From contig RQOL01000660.1 in the NCBI GenBank assembly GCA_013076295.1, positions 6,724,896 to 6,788,895 of the forward strand: a DNA stretch of 64,000 nucleotides, read 5' to 3'. This stretch comes from Sanderia malayensis. Taxonomy: Eukaryota; Cnidaria; Scyphozoa; Semaeostomeae; Pelagiidae. A program made the position numbers and the translations under genes. Below the pieces are notes generated by a model, which searched no databases, had not been told where the DNA came from, and saw only the letters and a list, made by a program, of their open reading frames with translations. How positions within the stretch are numbered: position 1 is the first letter of the stretch; the number at the start of each line of letters is the position of its first letter. Positions 24,401 through 38,400 of the stretch are shown piece by piece.

Positions 24401-27400
24401 ATCTTAAAGACAGGAGGTGTAGATGGAAACTACAAATATCTAATTCTGATAAAATTGCTGCTCCAAACATTGAGCTCTTGCGATGGAATGGTGTGATAAC
24501 AAAAGTTACCATTGCAAGGAATTTTTTTCAAAAACACCGCAAATGCAAGCAACAGTAAATTTAGCCAATAGCCCCGCTAAATAACATCCTTGAATCAGGT
24601 TTCTCGTAATTGTCCTGCCTAAAAACATTTTTAAAGATATTATCGTTGCGGAGGCTTAGTGGTAACTGGATGAATATTGGTAGCTAGCAGGCTGGTACTG
24701 ATAACAGCGCGCTACGGCCAAGAGTCAGCAAAAAGATAAACAATATAGCATACCGAAATCGTCATCATCATCTTCTCTCAAAAGTCCAGGCATATTCATA
24801 TACAGATCAAAAAATTCTGCATCCATCAGAAACCCATGGACGATGGGTTTTCTTACCGTAGCTATATCGGATAGCACAATAGACTAAGAATGCAAGCCAC
24901 CGTGCTGAGGACACAGATAATAGAGCTAAGGCGAAAAGCAATGATGCGAATAGGCAGTTTTGCGTAAGGGTTCAAGAGGTCTTTTCGTATAGACTTGATT
25001 AAGTTGCGCCAGCCATCCGGGTCTTTGTGCCCGGAGAATCGAACATTGTCAGCCTTAACTTGATCTGTATTCAAATCAATTGATCCCTGGGTCTGAATAC
25101 CAGCCGGGCATTAATCGCTAACCTTGCAACAGGTTTTCATTAGGCAGATAGGTCATATGCGGCTTGTTTATGCCTTCTATGAACAAGAATTCCTATCGCA
25201 ATGGTCACTTGGCAACACCTGCGACCAGCATTGCCCTTTGCGTGCTCGTCATTCAAAAATAGCATTAATCAGAAGTCACCAGTGGCAGAGAGATTCCATT
25301 GATTGTTTCTGGCACTACTGGCCGGTTCCAAAACACTAACATCTAGAATAAGGTAGCATAGGGGTAAATATGCTCTGTTTGATACATGATTAATATATTA
25401 TCATGCTGCAGTATGATTGGTGCTCGAGCAATAGGGGCAATGAGCCATTTAAATGTCTCTTACAGTCCTTTTATGAATCTTCATATGTTTATTTTTAGAA
25501 AACAATCTCAGATGCATACCATGATTGACGTGAGTTTCACAAATTCTATTATAGCGTTGCTATGAAATTGCTCTGAACCAAACGCTGACAACTTTCGGAA
25601 ACAATCTTAGGACGCAATCTAACATTTTCATCGATATTAACTTCCATCTTACTATTGTTGTTAAAACAAATGGATGGTAAAATAAAGTGTTATTAATTAT
25701 TAACACACCAAATCGTTGAAACATTGCAACATTAAAATGCCCAAATGCTTTTGCAACAACAAATGGACATAGGACGATTGATTCGCGACTAAAAAACCCA
25801 CACGAAGTTCTTTCAGAAACGCTCAATTTTAAAATAAAGAGGGTTGTAATTAAAATAACGGCCAACCGATATTGTTAGGCCCGTTTCAAATCGCAAAGTT
25901 TGCAGAAAATTCCAAGTACGGAATGGGTGGTTCGAAACTTTCGAACTTGTTTCATACATCGTGCTTATGTTTTTCTAGGCTATAGAGATAGGATATAAGA
26001 TAATAAAGGAAAGAATTTCCGGTCCGATACCTCCAGTAATAAAATAGCGGATATAGCACCACAGCTAGAGCTCTTACATTTCGAATCTAACATGCATGGA
26101 TAATTTCAGTAAAAGTCCTAAAAAGAAACATTAAATTTTTAAACCACCATGATAAAGTGCTCATGCAGCCAAAATGACGTATCATTTTTTTACTTGTAGA
26201 ACAAAGATCTGAGAAGCTCTATGAACCCATTTCAAGCATTTGCAGACGAGTATACGTATGTTTTTTGTAGCTCAAGCCCACCGATGTCAGCAGAAACTGA
26301 TGACGTCGCAGTGATGATACGAAAATCGGGTTGCCATGGGACCTGTGCAGGATAATTCGACTGGGGGTCATATTTTTTCCACCCTCAGTCGAATTTTTTT
26401 GAATAACTTGAGTTAGCGGAAAACAATTTTCATTTTACCACCACTGGCTAAAACTTGTGACTCTTTTCAAAATCTCAAATATCGATTTAAATACACAAGT
26501 TTCAGCTCAGACAATGAAACAAGAAACCCCATTGACGGAGAAAAAATTGCTTCATTATATATAGTCGAAATCTGTGGGGAGGATAACCTTTTGCACGACC
26601 CAAAGTAATTGGCCGGTCAGGTCCGTCCGAGCAAAACAAAGTCGATACAGTAGGGAAATCACGAGGATTTTCGAAGTGGTCTCAACTAAGTTTTCAAATA
26701 TGTTTAAAAAAGAAATAAGAAATATCAAGTCTACATGAAATTTTAATTTTGGATTGAGGAAATATTTCTACATAACACGTGAACGGTTGAAAAAATGAAG
26801 TGGTATTCTTTGTGTGAGTCTAAAATTTACGCAATAAAACGTATTGTTGGCTTCGTCAGGTTGTGAAGAAAGATGTCTTATAATAATTGTTATTATTCCT
26901 ATTCCATTCGGTGCACACGAAGGAGCAAAAAATCTAATTTTGTTATACAAAATGTCGTCTCCATTTCGCAATGCTGTTCACTGTGCTGGGCTGGGCTTCC
27001 CCAATGGGCTTTCCCTATCCTCTTTGCCTGCTGACTTTGATGTACGTGAATCGTGGCTCCCATAAGCGCCCGGGACAGCGCATCACTGCAATGTCATGAT
27101 TTTTACAAAAAAGTTGTTGATAAAAATGCCTACTTTGGTAATAAATGACCCCAAAACTACAAGTACTTAAAAATATTTTCAAATTCTACTTGCGCTATGG
27201 CCATAAACACGGTAAGATCTTATTTCGGTAAAAAAAATTAAAGTATTCAAGTTTGACTCCATAGGCCTTTTAAGTTCGTTGAATGGGAAGTTCTTGGCTG
27301 GTTTTACAATATTACCAATATTTCCAAAATTTGCCGTAACTTGGAGTGGTGCGGGTTGATAGACATCTTTTGGAGGGTGGAACCCTTGTATGCCTGTGCT

Positions 27401-30400
27401 CAAATGCAAAATTTGCCGACTTCTAGGGCGTGAGATGCTTCTAGAGCGTCAGCCACGTTTGGACAAGGCCATATGAATGCCCGCTATTATACTAAATAAA
27501 TAGGTGCCCTAAGAAAAGAAATATTTATGGGCCTTCCTTACTTGTACTGAGTTATATAGCCGATGGGCGTTTAGACACTTATATACTTCAACCTGAGTCA
27601 TAAAAACTACTCGAATACAGCAGTGAACAATGGACTAAATATAATATTATATAGGCGTCAAAAACTCAAGTAGGCCAATAGTGAATATCATTTTCGGTAA
27701 TAATTTGGTTACACAACCTCTCTCGAGTAAGCCCCTTTCAAACATCGAGTTTTGACATGTCCCCGGAATTTATTCAATGTTTTTTTTATGATAGGCTGCG
27801 CGCCGTATTTTTGTTTGCTGTCGAGAGTCGAAACTTCAGTTCAACAAAGATACCGGACCGACTGCGCAAAGGCTAGATGCTATTTGCTGTCACGCTTTCT
27901 CAAATCTATCTTCCACAATCAGCGCCTAAGTCAGAAAATGCATGCGCAGTGCAACAATCAATAGTCTTGACAACGAAAAACAAGGAACTTTTTACATCTA
28001 GTATCACCCTTATTGGTAGGCAACGTGTCCGATTGTGAATATGTTATCTCCTTCAATGTCACGCGTAGCTAATTGCTGTGGCAAGTCTCATAGAACATTA
28101 TCAGAGTGTTAAGTGTTCAGAACATTATTAATCAGACCCAGAGCCTGATACATGTCGCTGAATTTGCCGAAAAGTGTAGAGAAGTGCGCCCATATGATAA
28201 CCATCCCACATAAATCCACATTTGATTTGCAATACATCTGCACTTTTAAAGATTTTATTTTATTGCTAATTATACCTGATTATTTTCTCCATTTTTTTGT
28301 AAATCGTAGACAGCTGCAAAGATATATTTTCACAAAATACAAACCAGCCACACGCTATTGTCTCGCAAAACTATCCAAGGTGACAAAAGTTACAAAGTCA
28401 TACTAAGTAGTGCCGCGACCTTGATTGCTAGCAAACCTTAAATAGCATAGACTTAAAAGATCTTATTTGTGATTGTCTCTACTGGGTTTCATGTAAACAG
28501 AGAATTTGTTCACTTGATCAAATCCTCGAGTATAGCCTCGAACTGAGTTGGGAAGAAAGCGAGGTTGCTGGGAATCGAAACATGTCTTACTTTGCAAAAG
28601 AACAAATGAACTTGAACTGAAAAGCATATGACATCTCAAACCCTTATATACGGGCTTTGCATGGATACGTTTTTACTCAAATAAAGGAAATGTCAAAAAT
28701 TTGACGAGTTTTTGCCAAAATAAAATATATTCATTGCAGATAGAGCTAATAAGAATTAAGAGATGAAATGGCAAAAAATGAAACATTCGTATTTTGGGCA
28801 CATTTGGGCAAGTATTACTGTTCGCTATCTACTAAAAAGGCCAAAAACTGTGATGGTCACAATTCTTCACCAAGAGGTGTCATTGCTAGAGATTCCGCTG
28901 AACATCAAAATGATAACAATTAGTAGATTACACGACTTTTTAAAACAAAAACTTGAACCAGAGATTATTACTAAACGCTTCTTAATCTCACAGGACAAAA
29001 TAAGTCAATTGACTCTTTTTAAGAGCGAAAAGTTTTGTAATTTTGTCGAGCCTAGTACTAACTGTACTTAGTTTTTTGACCATCCCGGTTCTATTTTCTT
29101 GCAAATTAGTTTCTTGTAACAAAATGTGTATCGTGAGAACATTTTTCCCATATGCTTCAAATTAGAACAAGAACTATTGAATAACCAGACTCCAGACGAT
29201 AAATAAGTGATTATGTATAATTTTATTAATAACCTAATAGACTTTATTTGGTTTTGTTGAAAACCATCGGATGTGCAAACTGGTAAAGTGGTATATGCAA
29301 GTTGTACTTTAAAGAAAAAGCATTCCTGATAATACAAGTGAAAATTAACCTTTGCAACCGAGGTCAGCCTTTACCTTATTTGTTTATATCTTAAGTTCAT
29401 CGACTGCTCAGGTATAATTGAACTACATTGTGTTCTGGTGTACTATCCTATGTGTACTGCATATTACTTAACAAAGCACCGATAAACATATTTGCAGACA
29501 TGCCCAAATTCATTAAACAATTGTGTAGCAATGTGATGAAGGAATAAACTTTGGCTTGATCTCATGCATGGCTTCATTTGAACTGTTCACAAATAGCATG
29601 ACAACTGAATTGCATTGGGTGAAGGAATTGGCATGTCGGGTATTTGGGTAAATTCATCTTTTTACTGGGCTATGAATAAATGTTTATGATTTGGATATAT
29701 CGCAATAAACACTTCTTATGCTGCTTATAAACACTCAATGGGTATCACGCTTTGCAATGACCGAGCAGAATTTTAGAGGAAAAAGAGGCACATTTTAGCT
29801 TAAACAGCCTTGTTAAATTTAGACAAATTTCATTTAATTTTGTCTATGAATTCTTAAACTCAGCTTTGGATAATTTACTGTTTGCGTGCTTAAAACATTT
29901 AGAAGTAACTAATAGGATGTTTTAACTATATCCTACTAAACCCGCATTTTGCACACAAAAAGTTATGTGTACAAAATTGTGCTGACTCACTTTTTCCAAA
30001 TATTGTGCGACATGTGCAAACATTTCTTCAAATCAAAAGATGTGGAATAGTATTGGGTCTCTCTGAAGTTCATCTCCAATAATAGCAGAGCATATTCTTG
30101 GACCAGCCCTGCTCGCTGGATATATGACCTTGCTGAAAAGTTGCTTGAAAACGCATGAGTACCTTTGCACGACTTCGTTACTTCCATGCACTAATGCCAA
30201 TTTCATGGGGAAAGGCAAGATTTAATTAACAGGGTTAATTAATGTTTTTGCCATTAAGTAGAGCTTCATGGCAGAAACATAAAGCATTATTGCATATGCG
30301 ATAAATGGTAGAATTCTTCAAAAGTGAATTTGTTGGCAAACTTGGCAACAATCTTCGCTGTTATCTTAGAACATTTTTTACATTTTATTCTCCATTCTAA

Positions 30401-31356
30401 AAGTCCTGATCATTTCCACAAAATATTGATTACAATTAAAATAAAGCGCAGATAAATAAACATGAACCTTTGGACGCAATAAACTGCAATATTAGTCCAA
30501 GTGCACTCAAATGCACAATTACCTTCTCAACTGAATAGGTGCTTAATTCATGGGTGAACATTGAATCGAAATCTGCACTTGCATAGCTGCGAGCCCGGGC
30601 ATGCTTCTAAGAGTCTGAGAGAAGATTCTACCAATGCAAAATCCAAAGAAAAATTCAAAACTACAATTTGCAATGCTACCCATTATTCGCTCAAAATCAG
30701 AAACCAAACCTCGCTAAAACTAAGATTGTCAATTTTTCGCAAGGCCAGTTGTAGCATTTAAGATTGCAGCAAGATTAAAAATGCTGCGAGAATCACGAAT
30801 AGTACAATTAGCCAGATGAGATGAAATAAAAAGCATACAAAAACATCAAGTCTTTATCACAGGGTAGCTCCCCGTTTGAAGGCAAACTGGTTGTTGCTTG
30901 CTAGATGCTGGCAGACGTGAGATGTCGCTTGCAATATTTGCATGCTATTGTCTGCCATAAAAAACCCTTTTTGCACGAACAGAAGCGAGGTGCATAAGAA
31001 ATAAAGTGCTACAAAGCGATACGGGCAGCAAGCTAAGTAAATCGTAAGCCGTTATAGCACTAACCTTCTTTTCGCATACCAACTTTAATGCATTTTTTCA
31101 ATCGGCAATACTGGCATTGGTTTCTGTGATTGATGTCAACTGGGCAATTTTGAAACGCTCTACAAGTGTAGGCAAGGTTCCTGCGAATACTTCGCTTGAA
31201 GAAACTTTTGCAACCTTCGCAAGTGAACACTCCATAATGCTTACCCGACGATTTGTCTCCGCAAACACCACAGTCAATATTGCCAACTTTTGGCTTGCTT
31301 TCAGGACTAAGAGACAACTGATTCGTGTTTGGCAAAGAACCGACCCAAGTGGCCAT
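21405..31356 (-). CDS. NR2F: COUP-TF (NR2F) orphan nuclear receptor, three coding exons
   Basis: Coding exons in reading order are 31356-31065, 23553-22969 and 22189-21405. They are joined by phase-1 GT-AG introns and give 553 residues. The DNA-binding domain (from about Cys29 to 95) has both zinc fingers with P-box CEGCKS and the run [12 protein letters not shown]. The intron falls exactly at GMRKE|AVQKGR, the end of the DBD extension. The ligand-binding domain (about 135-375) has ELAARLLF-like [16 protein letters not shown], the signature [14 protein letters not shown], and an AF-2-like helix ending [10 protein letters not shown]. An extra Gly/Asn-rich segment sits inside the LBD, and about 172 residues rich in Asn, Gly and Met follow helix 12. 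COUP-TFs bind direct repeats of AGGTCA and mostly act as repressors. The first exon may be preceded by an untranslated exon, since TTTCAG lies just upstream of the ATG. Confidence 0.95.
23554..31064. other. Large first intron of the COUP-TF gene
   Basis: This 7.5 kb intron separates the DNA-binding and ligand-binding domain exons. It holds a perfect-stem hairpin near 26358-26396 (ATTCGACTGGGGG and complement). It also holds a possible nested minus-strand exon at 24862-25095. No transposon coding sequence was recognised. Its length could accommodate regulatory elements, but none can be identified by eye. Confidence 0.7.
24862..25092 (-). CDS. Possible terminal exon of an unknown small membrane protein
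   Basis: On the minus strand an acceptor-like CCCAG just upstream opens a frame starting [17 protein letters not shown], which ends in a hydrophobic segment ([20 protein letters not shown]) and a stop. The composition, a charged region followed by one membrane-like helix at the C-terminus, looks coding. However, I recognise no family and found no partner exon. It lies inside an intron of the same-strand nuclear receptor gene. An alternative is a chance open frame. Confidence 0.2.
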   Translation of the reverse strand, partial: TQGSIDLNTDQVKADNVRFSGHKDPDGWRNLIKSIRKDLLNPYAKLPIRIIAFRLSSIICVLSTVACILSLLCYPI

Positions 31357-34300
31357 TTATATCTGAAAGAGATGACCAGTGATTAGTTTACACTTGGAAG
31401 GTTTAAAACATGATCATTTAATGATAATAACCAATGCAACTAACTGAAGATAGCTCTACTTGTGTGAAAACTATTGCAACAGCTGTATGCGGATAACTTA
31501 CGGCTTGACGGAGTTGTCGAGAACTCAGGCTGCTATGCAAGATATTCCAGGGTAGAATGTGATTAATCACACAAAAGGAAAAGCAAATCACTGGTTCCCT
31601 TGCTCAAAATCAACAGCAACTCATCGATGTAAACAAAATACGACCTCGTTCTTTACACCTCCTTTCAAATCAGCATTAGTCCATTAATAACTCAAATCTC
31701 CGATATGGCTATGCACGTATATTGGTTTTTGTTATCGTAACATGTACGGTGTTATGTTAGATGACAGCAGTATCGTGAAACGGTAGCGGCCGTGTTTCAC
31801 GAAAGGCTATCAAAGCATAGAGAAAAACTTACAGTACAGTGAACCTTGGTTGCTTGCCCAGAATCAAATATAATAGACAAAGAGCATGGTCGGAAGCTTC
31901 TCACTGATCAAGCATCAATTATGCATGAAGAGCAGGCAATTATTGAAGCGTATGATAGCCAGTTCACAGTAACGTTAAACAAATTCTCGATATAATAATG
32001 CATGAAGGCTAATTATAAAGAAAAATAGTGGCTTTATACATGAAAATGTCCAACATGTGCCTTAATAAACAAATCTACAATAATTTTTCCGATTTTGATC
32101 AGGACTCCGTCAATGGGAGCAAAGAAATTTATCATATCAATAATTGAGGTTGGGTTTTTCCCGTGCGGGGGTCTTATTGATAGCAACCCGTCGCACAAGA
32201 ACACAGTATGGTGCTATATTGTTCATAAACACATACCTGACAAGGTAGAGATCCGAAAGTCGTAAGACTAAAGGATAAAACATTAACAGGAAAGCAATAA
32301 GAGAAAGGCATATGTGCCTGGGGCTAATTGGGTGGGTTTATTAGCAAGGGGCTACGGGATCATGCCACATCCAGAAAAAATCTTGTCAACGTTGAACAGC
32401 ACTAGAGCACATTACTCTGCAGCTTATTTGTTGCAATTAGCTGCATTGGTGTAGTCCCGGGAAATCAAGAACACTTTGGAATGTATGGAGAAATTAACCG
32501 AGGGTGTAAAGTTGAATTGGAAACGAGTACGCATGTTTATTGAAAATCAGCGCATGGGCCAAACAAGCGTAATAAGGGCAATGAATTTGATGATCTCAGT
32601 GCTTAGATTTGCCGACACAACATTGCCCAAGGAGCATAACTCATGCAATTGAACAGGAAGATACAAAAGTTGACCTCGTTCATTGAGGCCCAATGAACGT
32701 TTACAGTTCCGAATAGATTTGTGAATCTTATCCGTAACTCATCAAAACTCACATATACTTTATCAATGAGCATGCATTCAGTTATGAATAAAGCCGTAAT
32801 TTATCCTTGACATGTTAATCTGCTGATGAGTTAGAGAAGAAATTAGTTTTCTTGCAAATACGTAACAAAGGTTATCGACGACAGTGCTATACATGAGCAC
32901 TAGTCACAAGCATTGGAATTATGTTTGCGAAATTGCTCGATTAATATAATAATATGAATTGTTGAAAAGTTGAAAAGAATTTATGCATTACATTTCAAAC
33001 TTGTTAATTAGACCCATAACTTTTTTTCTTCACATTTTTCATATTTTTTGATCCAAATAAAGTTCTATTGAAGCATTCTTTCAATTAAATTGCAGAATAA
33101 TGCAATACTCTTTGATAATTTCCCTTTCCTCACATTTGCATCAGCTAAATATAATTCCAAAATCTATTAATTGTTCCAAATTGTTTAAGACATGATGCAA
33201 ATAAAACACATACTTTTTGCTGGACATACTTTTACAAGCTTTTCTGATTTAAAAGCTTTACTAAAAGAATAAGCAAAGACAGTTTAAGTGATAATGAGTG
33301 CATTCTCCGGAGCATTTGTCAGTAGTGAATTGCAAACATGGCTTCATGGTGCATCTGCATATCCAAGTCATAGTCCAAGTTAAGCAAATTCTCTGCCTGA
33401 GGTTAGCAGAAAAAAAAAGTCTTTTGGAATGTAGGTACTGAACGAAGCCCGTTTCAAATATTTGAAAACGATGAGGCCAAAATTGCATATTTTTTGCAGC
33501 AAGATAAAGTCGAAAAGAATAAGGCTGTTGTCTTGCTTGAAATCTCAGATGAACATTGCAAATTCACGATGAACGTTGGGGGGCTGGGCAGTACCATATC
33601 CCCAAGCTTCTGCCAGGTTATTCGCTATTTATACAGCTGAAGACGAGTAAAGCTCGAAACGTTGTATATGTATTTACTTCTTTTGCACATATTAAATTAC
33701 CTAAACATTATATTTATTGCTGTATATTTTGAAATGATGTGCTGAACGCAAACAATTTGGATTTTATTCGGTATTTCATTGAATTGCGAAATAACCTAAA
33801 ACTAGGAATGTTTATGCAGTCTTTATTTATGAATTCTTACAATGCGCAATAGTTATTACCCATGCAATACGTTATTTTACATAAAATGGGAACCGAAATT
33901 CAAGAAACTTCACACTTTTGCCTTGGCAAAGTTTTTTCCCTCAAAGTAGACTGTGAAGTGAAAGCACAAGTACAGAGATGTAAAGTATCGTGTTTGTTTA
34001 CGCACCACTGCCAAAGCTGAATCCCAATTAATGATTGTAAAAAATAAATAAGCAACACGTGCTCTTACCTTCAGACTTTCCTTGAAGAGACGCATGGTAT
34101 TTTTACAATTTATTAGTTGGCTCGCTTCTAATGTTTCAAATGAAGAATTATAACTTGGCAACCCTACTCATTTCAATGCAGCTGTAAATTATGCCTTCTT
34201 TGCCCCTTGTATGTCAACACCTCAGAATTCTATTGAACCCAAGGTATATGCCATTTTCGAATTTGCAACCAAGCATTATAGCTTCAGATAAAAATAATTC

Positions 34301-35439
34301 CATCCCTTCTCAACTCTTACAGTTTCAATCCTTCTCGAGTCTTTGTAAATAATCAAATTAACACACAAAGCAATGTTTGTGGATTTACAACTTTCAAAGT
34401 ACTAGGCCAACGACGTTTACTCCGCATTCGCTTAAAGTTGAAAGACAGTCCATTTCTATTTGCCTGTCATTTTATGTCTTCTCATGCCACAAATACTGCA
34501 TGAATATACCCAGGAGACCTCCAAAACTTTTGTTCTCCTCCAAAAACTAAAATTGAATGATGCGAACACAGACGCGCACTTTCAATTTTCCCAGGGGGCT
34601 CGACATTGAAACTATAATTGATAGTTAAATTAGATATGTAAATATTTTCCCTGTCAGTTTGCACTACGTACAATACATATATTTATCATATATAATCAAA
34701 AGAACACAAAAATTCAAAATGCAACAGAAAAAATATCAAGGCATACAGTATCATCATCCGTTTAGTTCTTTGATTTGTAATTTTTGAAAATTTTGAAATA
34801 TCTGATGACAGCCGGGGGAGAAGGGGTGAGCCCCACAAGTCCCGTCTACTCGGCACCCTTTTGTAAATTATAAAACAAGGATTCTAGTTACAGTTGAATT
34901 CCAAATCCAACCTTCTTGAAGTGATGGTATATACCGAGGTTCCAGCTTGGGAAAAATTGACAATACAATTTCTACTGGTCAAATTGACGATTACTAAAAA
35001 AAGATCACAGGTAGATCAACATGATATGAGGTTAGCAAATGAACGATGAAATAAAAACAGACTGAGGACTATTACAGAATATTCAAGAGCACAAATGTTT
35101 GCAATTTCTGCATCGGATTTCTGCATCGGATTCAGAAATGGTAGACTAAAAGGAGATAAACGATTCGATTTTGAAACTATGACCAGAAAAAAATATGGCA
35201 TTTTACCACAGGCAAAAGGTAGGCCTATTAAATATAGTTCAACTTGCATTTGGATTTCGTAACTAGGAATAAATTTCGAATCATGGCTTTGATTGGAAAA
35301 GGTTTACAGTGATACATTCTTGCATTATTTGCATTTGAAACCATATGCTTGCTCATATTTCTCAAGTTGAGTGAGCCACATTTAAAAAGTGATAGCTACT
35401 GTTGACAATTCACAAGAACTGTTCGATTTTCTTTTGCAG
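31357..35439. other. Intergenic region between COUP-TF and the DUF229 gene
   Basis: The 5' ends of the two divergent genes face this 4 kb interval. It is AT-rich, with no supported coding sequence. A small structured motif is noted at 33637-33661. The first exon(s) of both neighbours may lie here. Confidence 0.5.
33637..33661 (+). repeat. CTGAAGA...CGAAACG repeat-terminus motif
   Basis: The short sequence has CTGAAGA, a small hairpin-forming GAG...CTC and CGAAACG. Motifs of this shape recur at the ends of retroelements in many animals and resemble the core of a hammerhead ribozyme. Here the stem II closing position is not ideal (an unpaired C), so self-cleavage is doubtful. It probably marks a retroelement remnant. 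Confidence 0.3.
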
Positions 35440-38400
35440 ACTTTGTTCCTATTCCCTCTACTACTATGCTTGTTGTACGTAGCATATGTATTAAAAACTA
35501 ACATAAACCCGAATACACAACCCATCAAGCAGCAAAATGAAAACAGCCTAGCGATGCTATATACAAGTGGCCTACCGAAAAGAAGTAAGTATAGGTCAGC
35601 ATAAGGTACACACTTCCGTAAGTAAGAAGAAAAGAATGCCAAAGAATGATCTGATGGTGGAGTTGTAGAGCTTAATGGTTTTGAAGCAATATTTTGTGAT
35701 ATGCGTTTTGTTAAAAGCAAAGCGTTTTAATGTTTTTATCGCATCATAAAATGTCTCTCTGCTTTCTCTATTTATAGCAAAGAAATTAACAAGCGAGTAC
35801 TACTTAAAAGAGCTGTCAAATATTTCAAAGGACCTGGAAAAATATTCAAACTATACACATAACAAAACAGAAAGAACTTTAAGTCCAGATCGAGAGCACC
35901 CCGACTCGTCGTCTGACAACGCTGTTGCTAGTCTTCAACTCGGTTCAGCGATCATAAGCAAGAATGAATCATTTACTGCATTAGGTCCTGATTATTTAGA
36001 ACGACATTCTTATTCGCGCATTCGCTCAATGATTCACAAAAATAATGCAGATAACAAAGAAGATAAAACTCAGAACAGTGACCAATATGGAAATAAAACA
36101 ACAATTAACGATTACAATATACCCATGTCGAATAGCTTAGAAGGAAATTGGACAGCTTTAAACAGCACTGTAACAATTGTAGGCGGTCATACTGTACATA
36201 GAAAAAATGACAGCTCAGTAAATAAAATGGCAATCAAAAGCATGGCCAAAAACCCTGTCGCTGCAAAATGGAATGATGGATTGTACGATAATCGCGAAAA
36301 GGAATCGCGCCATACAGAAAACCCACCGAACATGCAAACATACGCTGGAACGACTTGTCTTCCGTCGATATACAACACAGGTTTTGAAATGAACTCAATT
36401 AAAAAATGTACTCCATTTTATAATATTGTGGACATTTGCAACACATCGGCCAAATATTACACAAAATGGAAACCTAGGAAAAAGCATGGTTGTCGAAAGT
36501 CAAACAGGTCAGCAGAAATTTGCAAACTGGAACATTCCAACAGTTTATCTTCCAAATTCAAAGCTTCCTGCAACATGAATGTATGCAATAGTAATCCGGT
36601 CTCTGTGCACACAGTTGACCATCAATACGGTATTCTTGGAGAAGCGAAAGTTTACAAAAGCACGGAGGAGTTGCGTGAAGGAGTGCTCAAAGCAGCAGAC
36701 TATTGCTCCCAAAATGGGTTTGATTTTTTTATTGTTAATTGCAAAAAAAGAGACAGTGGTGTAAAAAAGGAAGTTATTGTCGAGAACGTGCTATTCTTAC
36801 CGCCCACTATTGGAAAAGAGAGAGTAAACGGCAAATCTCGATACGAAGACGAGGCTACGGAGGAACGAAAAGTAGAACAAAATTCTTCAAGAGTGAATGG
36901 AAATCGTCATGAAAAATACTCGCCGAAGAATAAACCGAATATAAATATTGTTGTTTTGGATTCGTTGTCACGAAGTCATTTCCTCAGAGTTCTGACGAGG
37001 ACAGTGGCGGAGATGCAAAGGGTCAACAAAATGGCCGACAAAACGAAAATGCGAATTTTGGACTTTGAGAAGTTTCAAAGCCTTGCACCGTTTACTTTCC
37101 CAAATGTAGAATCGTTTATGGCAGGAAGGCAGGATTATATCGACATAAAAACAAGAAAAATTGAATTTTCGGTACTACTCAAAAGATTCAAAGACAAAGG
37201 CTACAAAACAACGATACAAGAAGACGCGTGCTGGTTTGACAAATGGGGCACACTCTTGACGAGTAATAGAAAACGAGAGCACACACTAAAATATGGTGGT
37301 AAGCTTAAAAAGGAATGGAATACAATAAACGAGGAAAGAAAGCGACAATTTGTAGATAGCGACGGCCTATCTCATTTCACTTGCTTTGCTCTTCAGCGGT
37401 ACGGTAAAACAAATCTATTCAACTCGGGCGACTACTGCTTTGACGGAAGACCAGTGAGTGTTCACTTTCTATCTTACGCATCACGAATATTAACAGCACA
37501 AGAGTCGACCCCCGGTGGGACACCGCAGTTCATATACACGCATCTGAACATAGCACACGAAATGACGGGTACACGTGTGAAAACATTAGATGGTTATCTG
37601 AGTAAATTTGTCAGACGAATGTCTTTGTTAAAAAATACGCTTACAATACTGTGGTCGGACCACGGGGCTAAGACTACCAATTATGCCAGAAGAACACTAG
37701 CTGGGAAGTTCGAGATATATGACTCGTTTCTATTTATAGCCATTCCGGAAACTATCCTGGAACGGTTAGGTATGGCCCGAAGCAACAATCTCATTAGAAA
37801 TCAACAAGCCATACTATCCGCGCAAGATCTGCACAAAGGAATGCTATTTCTGTCCGATTGGAATAAGTGGAGTGATGAAAACACAGACAACAACAGCAAA
37901 GACAAGAACCATGAAGATCATTACATAGAACATCACGAGGGAATGAAGGCAGAGCATAGTGAAAGTAGCAAAGGGAATCGCAGTGAAAGTACAGACAATG
38001 GTATATTCACGGACCATTTGGCAAGAACAGGATGCGATCAACTGCCAATACGTCCAAATGCACTCTGCAAATGCAGTAGGACATACAATATAATCAAGCT
38101 TGAAAACAAAACAACATATCTTGATGTGCTCTGGATGTCAGAGTTTGCCATGGGCGAGCTGAACAATCGCCTCACTAACGAGCTAAACACCAACAATGGA
38201 GATTATCTTGGACCCAGATCATGCAAATGGCTACAAGGCATCAGCTTTCGTGATGTTATACACGAACGGAAACCAACCAAGTCACGATACGTGTTTGATA
38301 TTCTGGTTAGTCATGAAAAAATTCAGGTTTTAAATGTGCAAGTACTCCAAGCACAGGGAGGGGACGAATTGAAGCTTGTTGGCTGGCAAAGAACGAGCAT

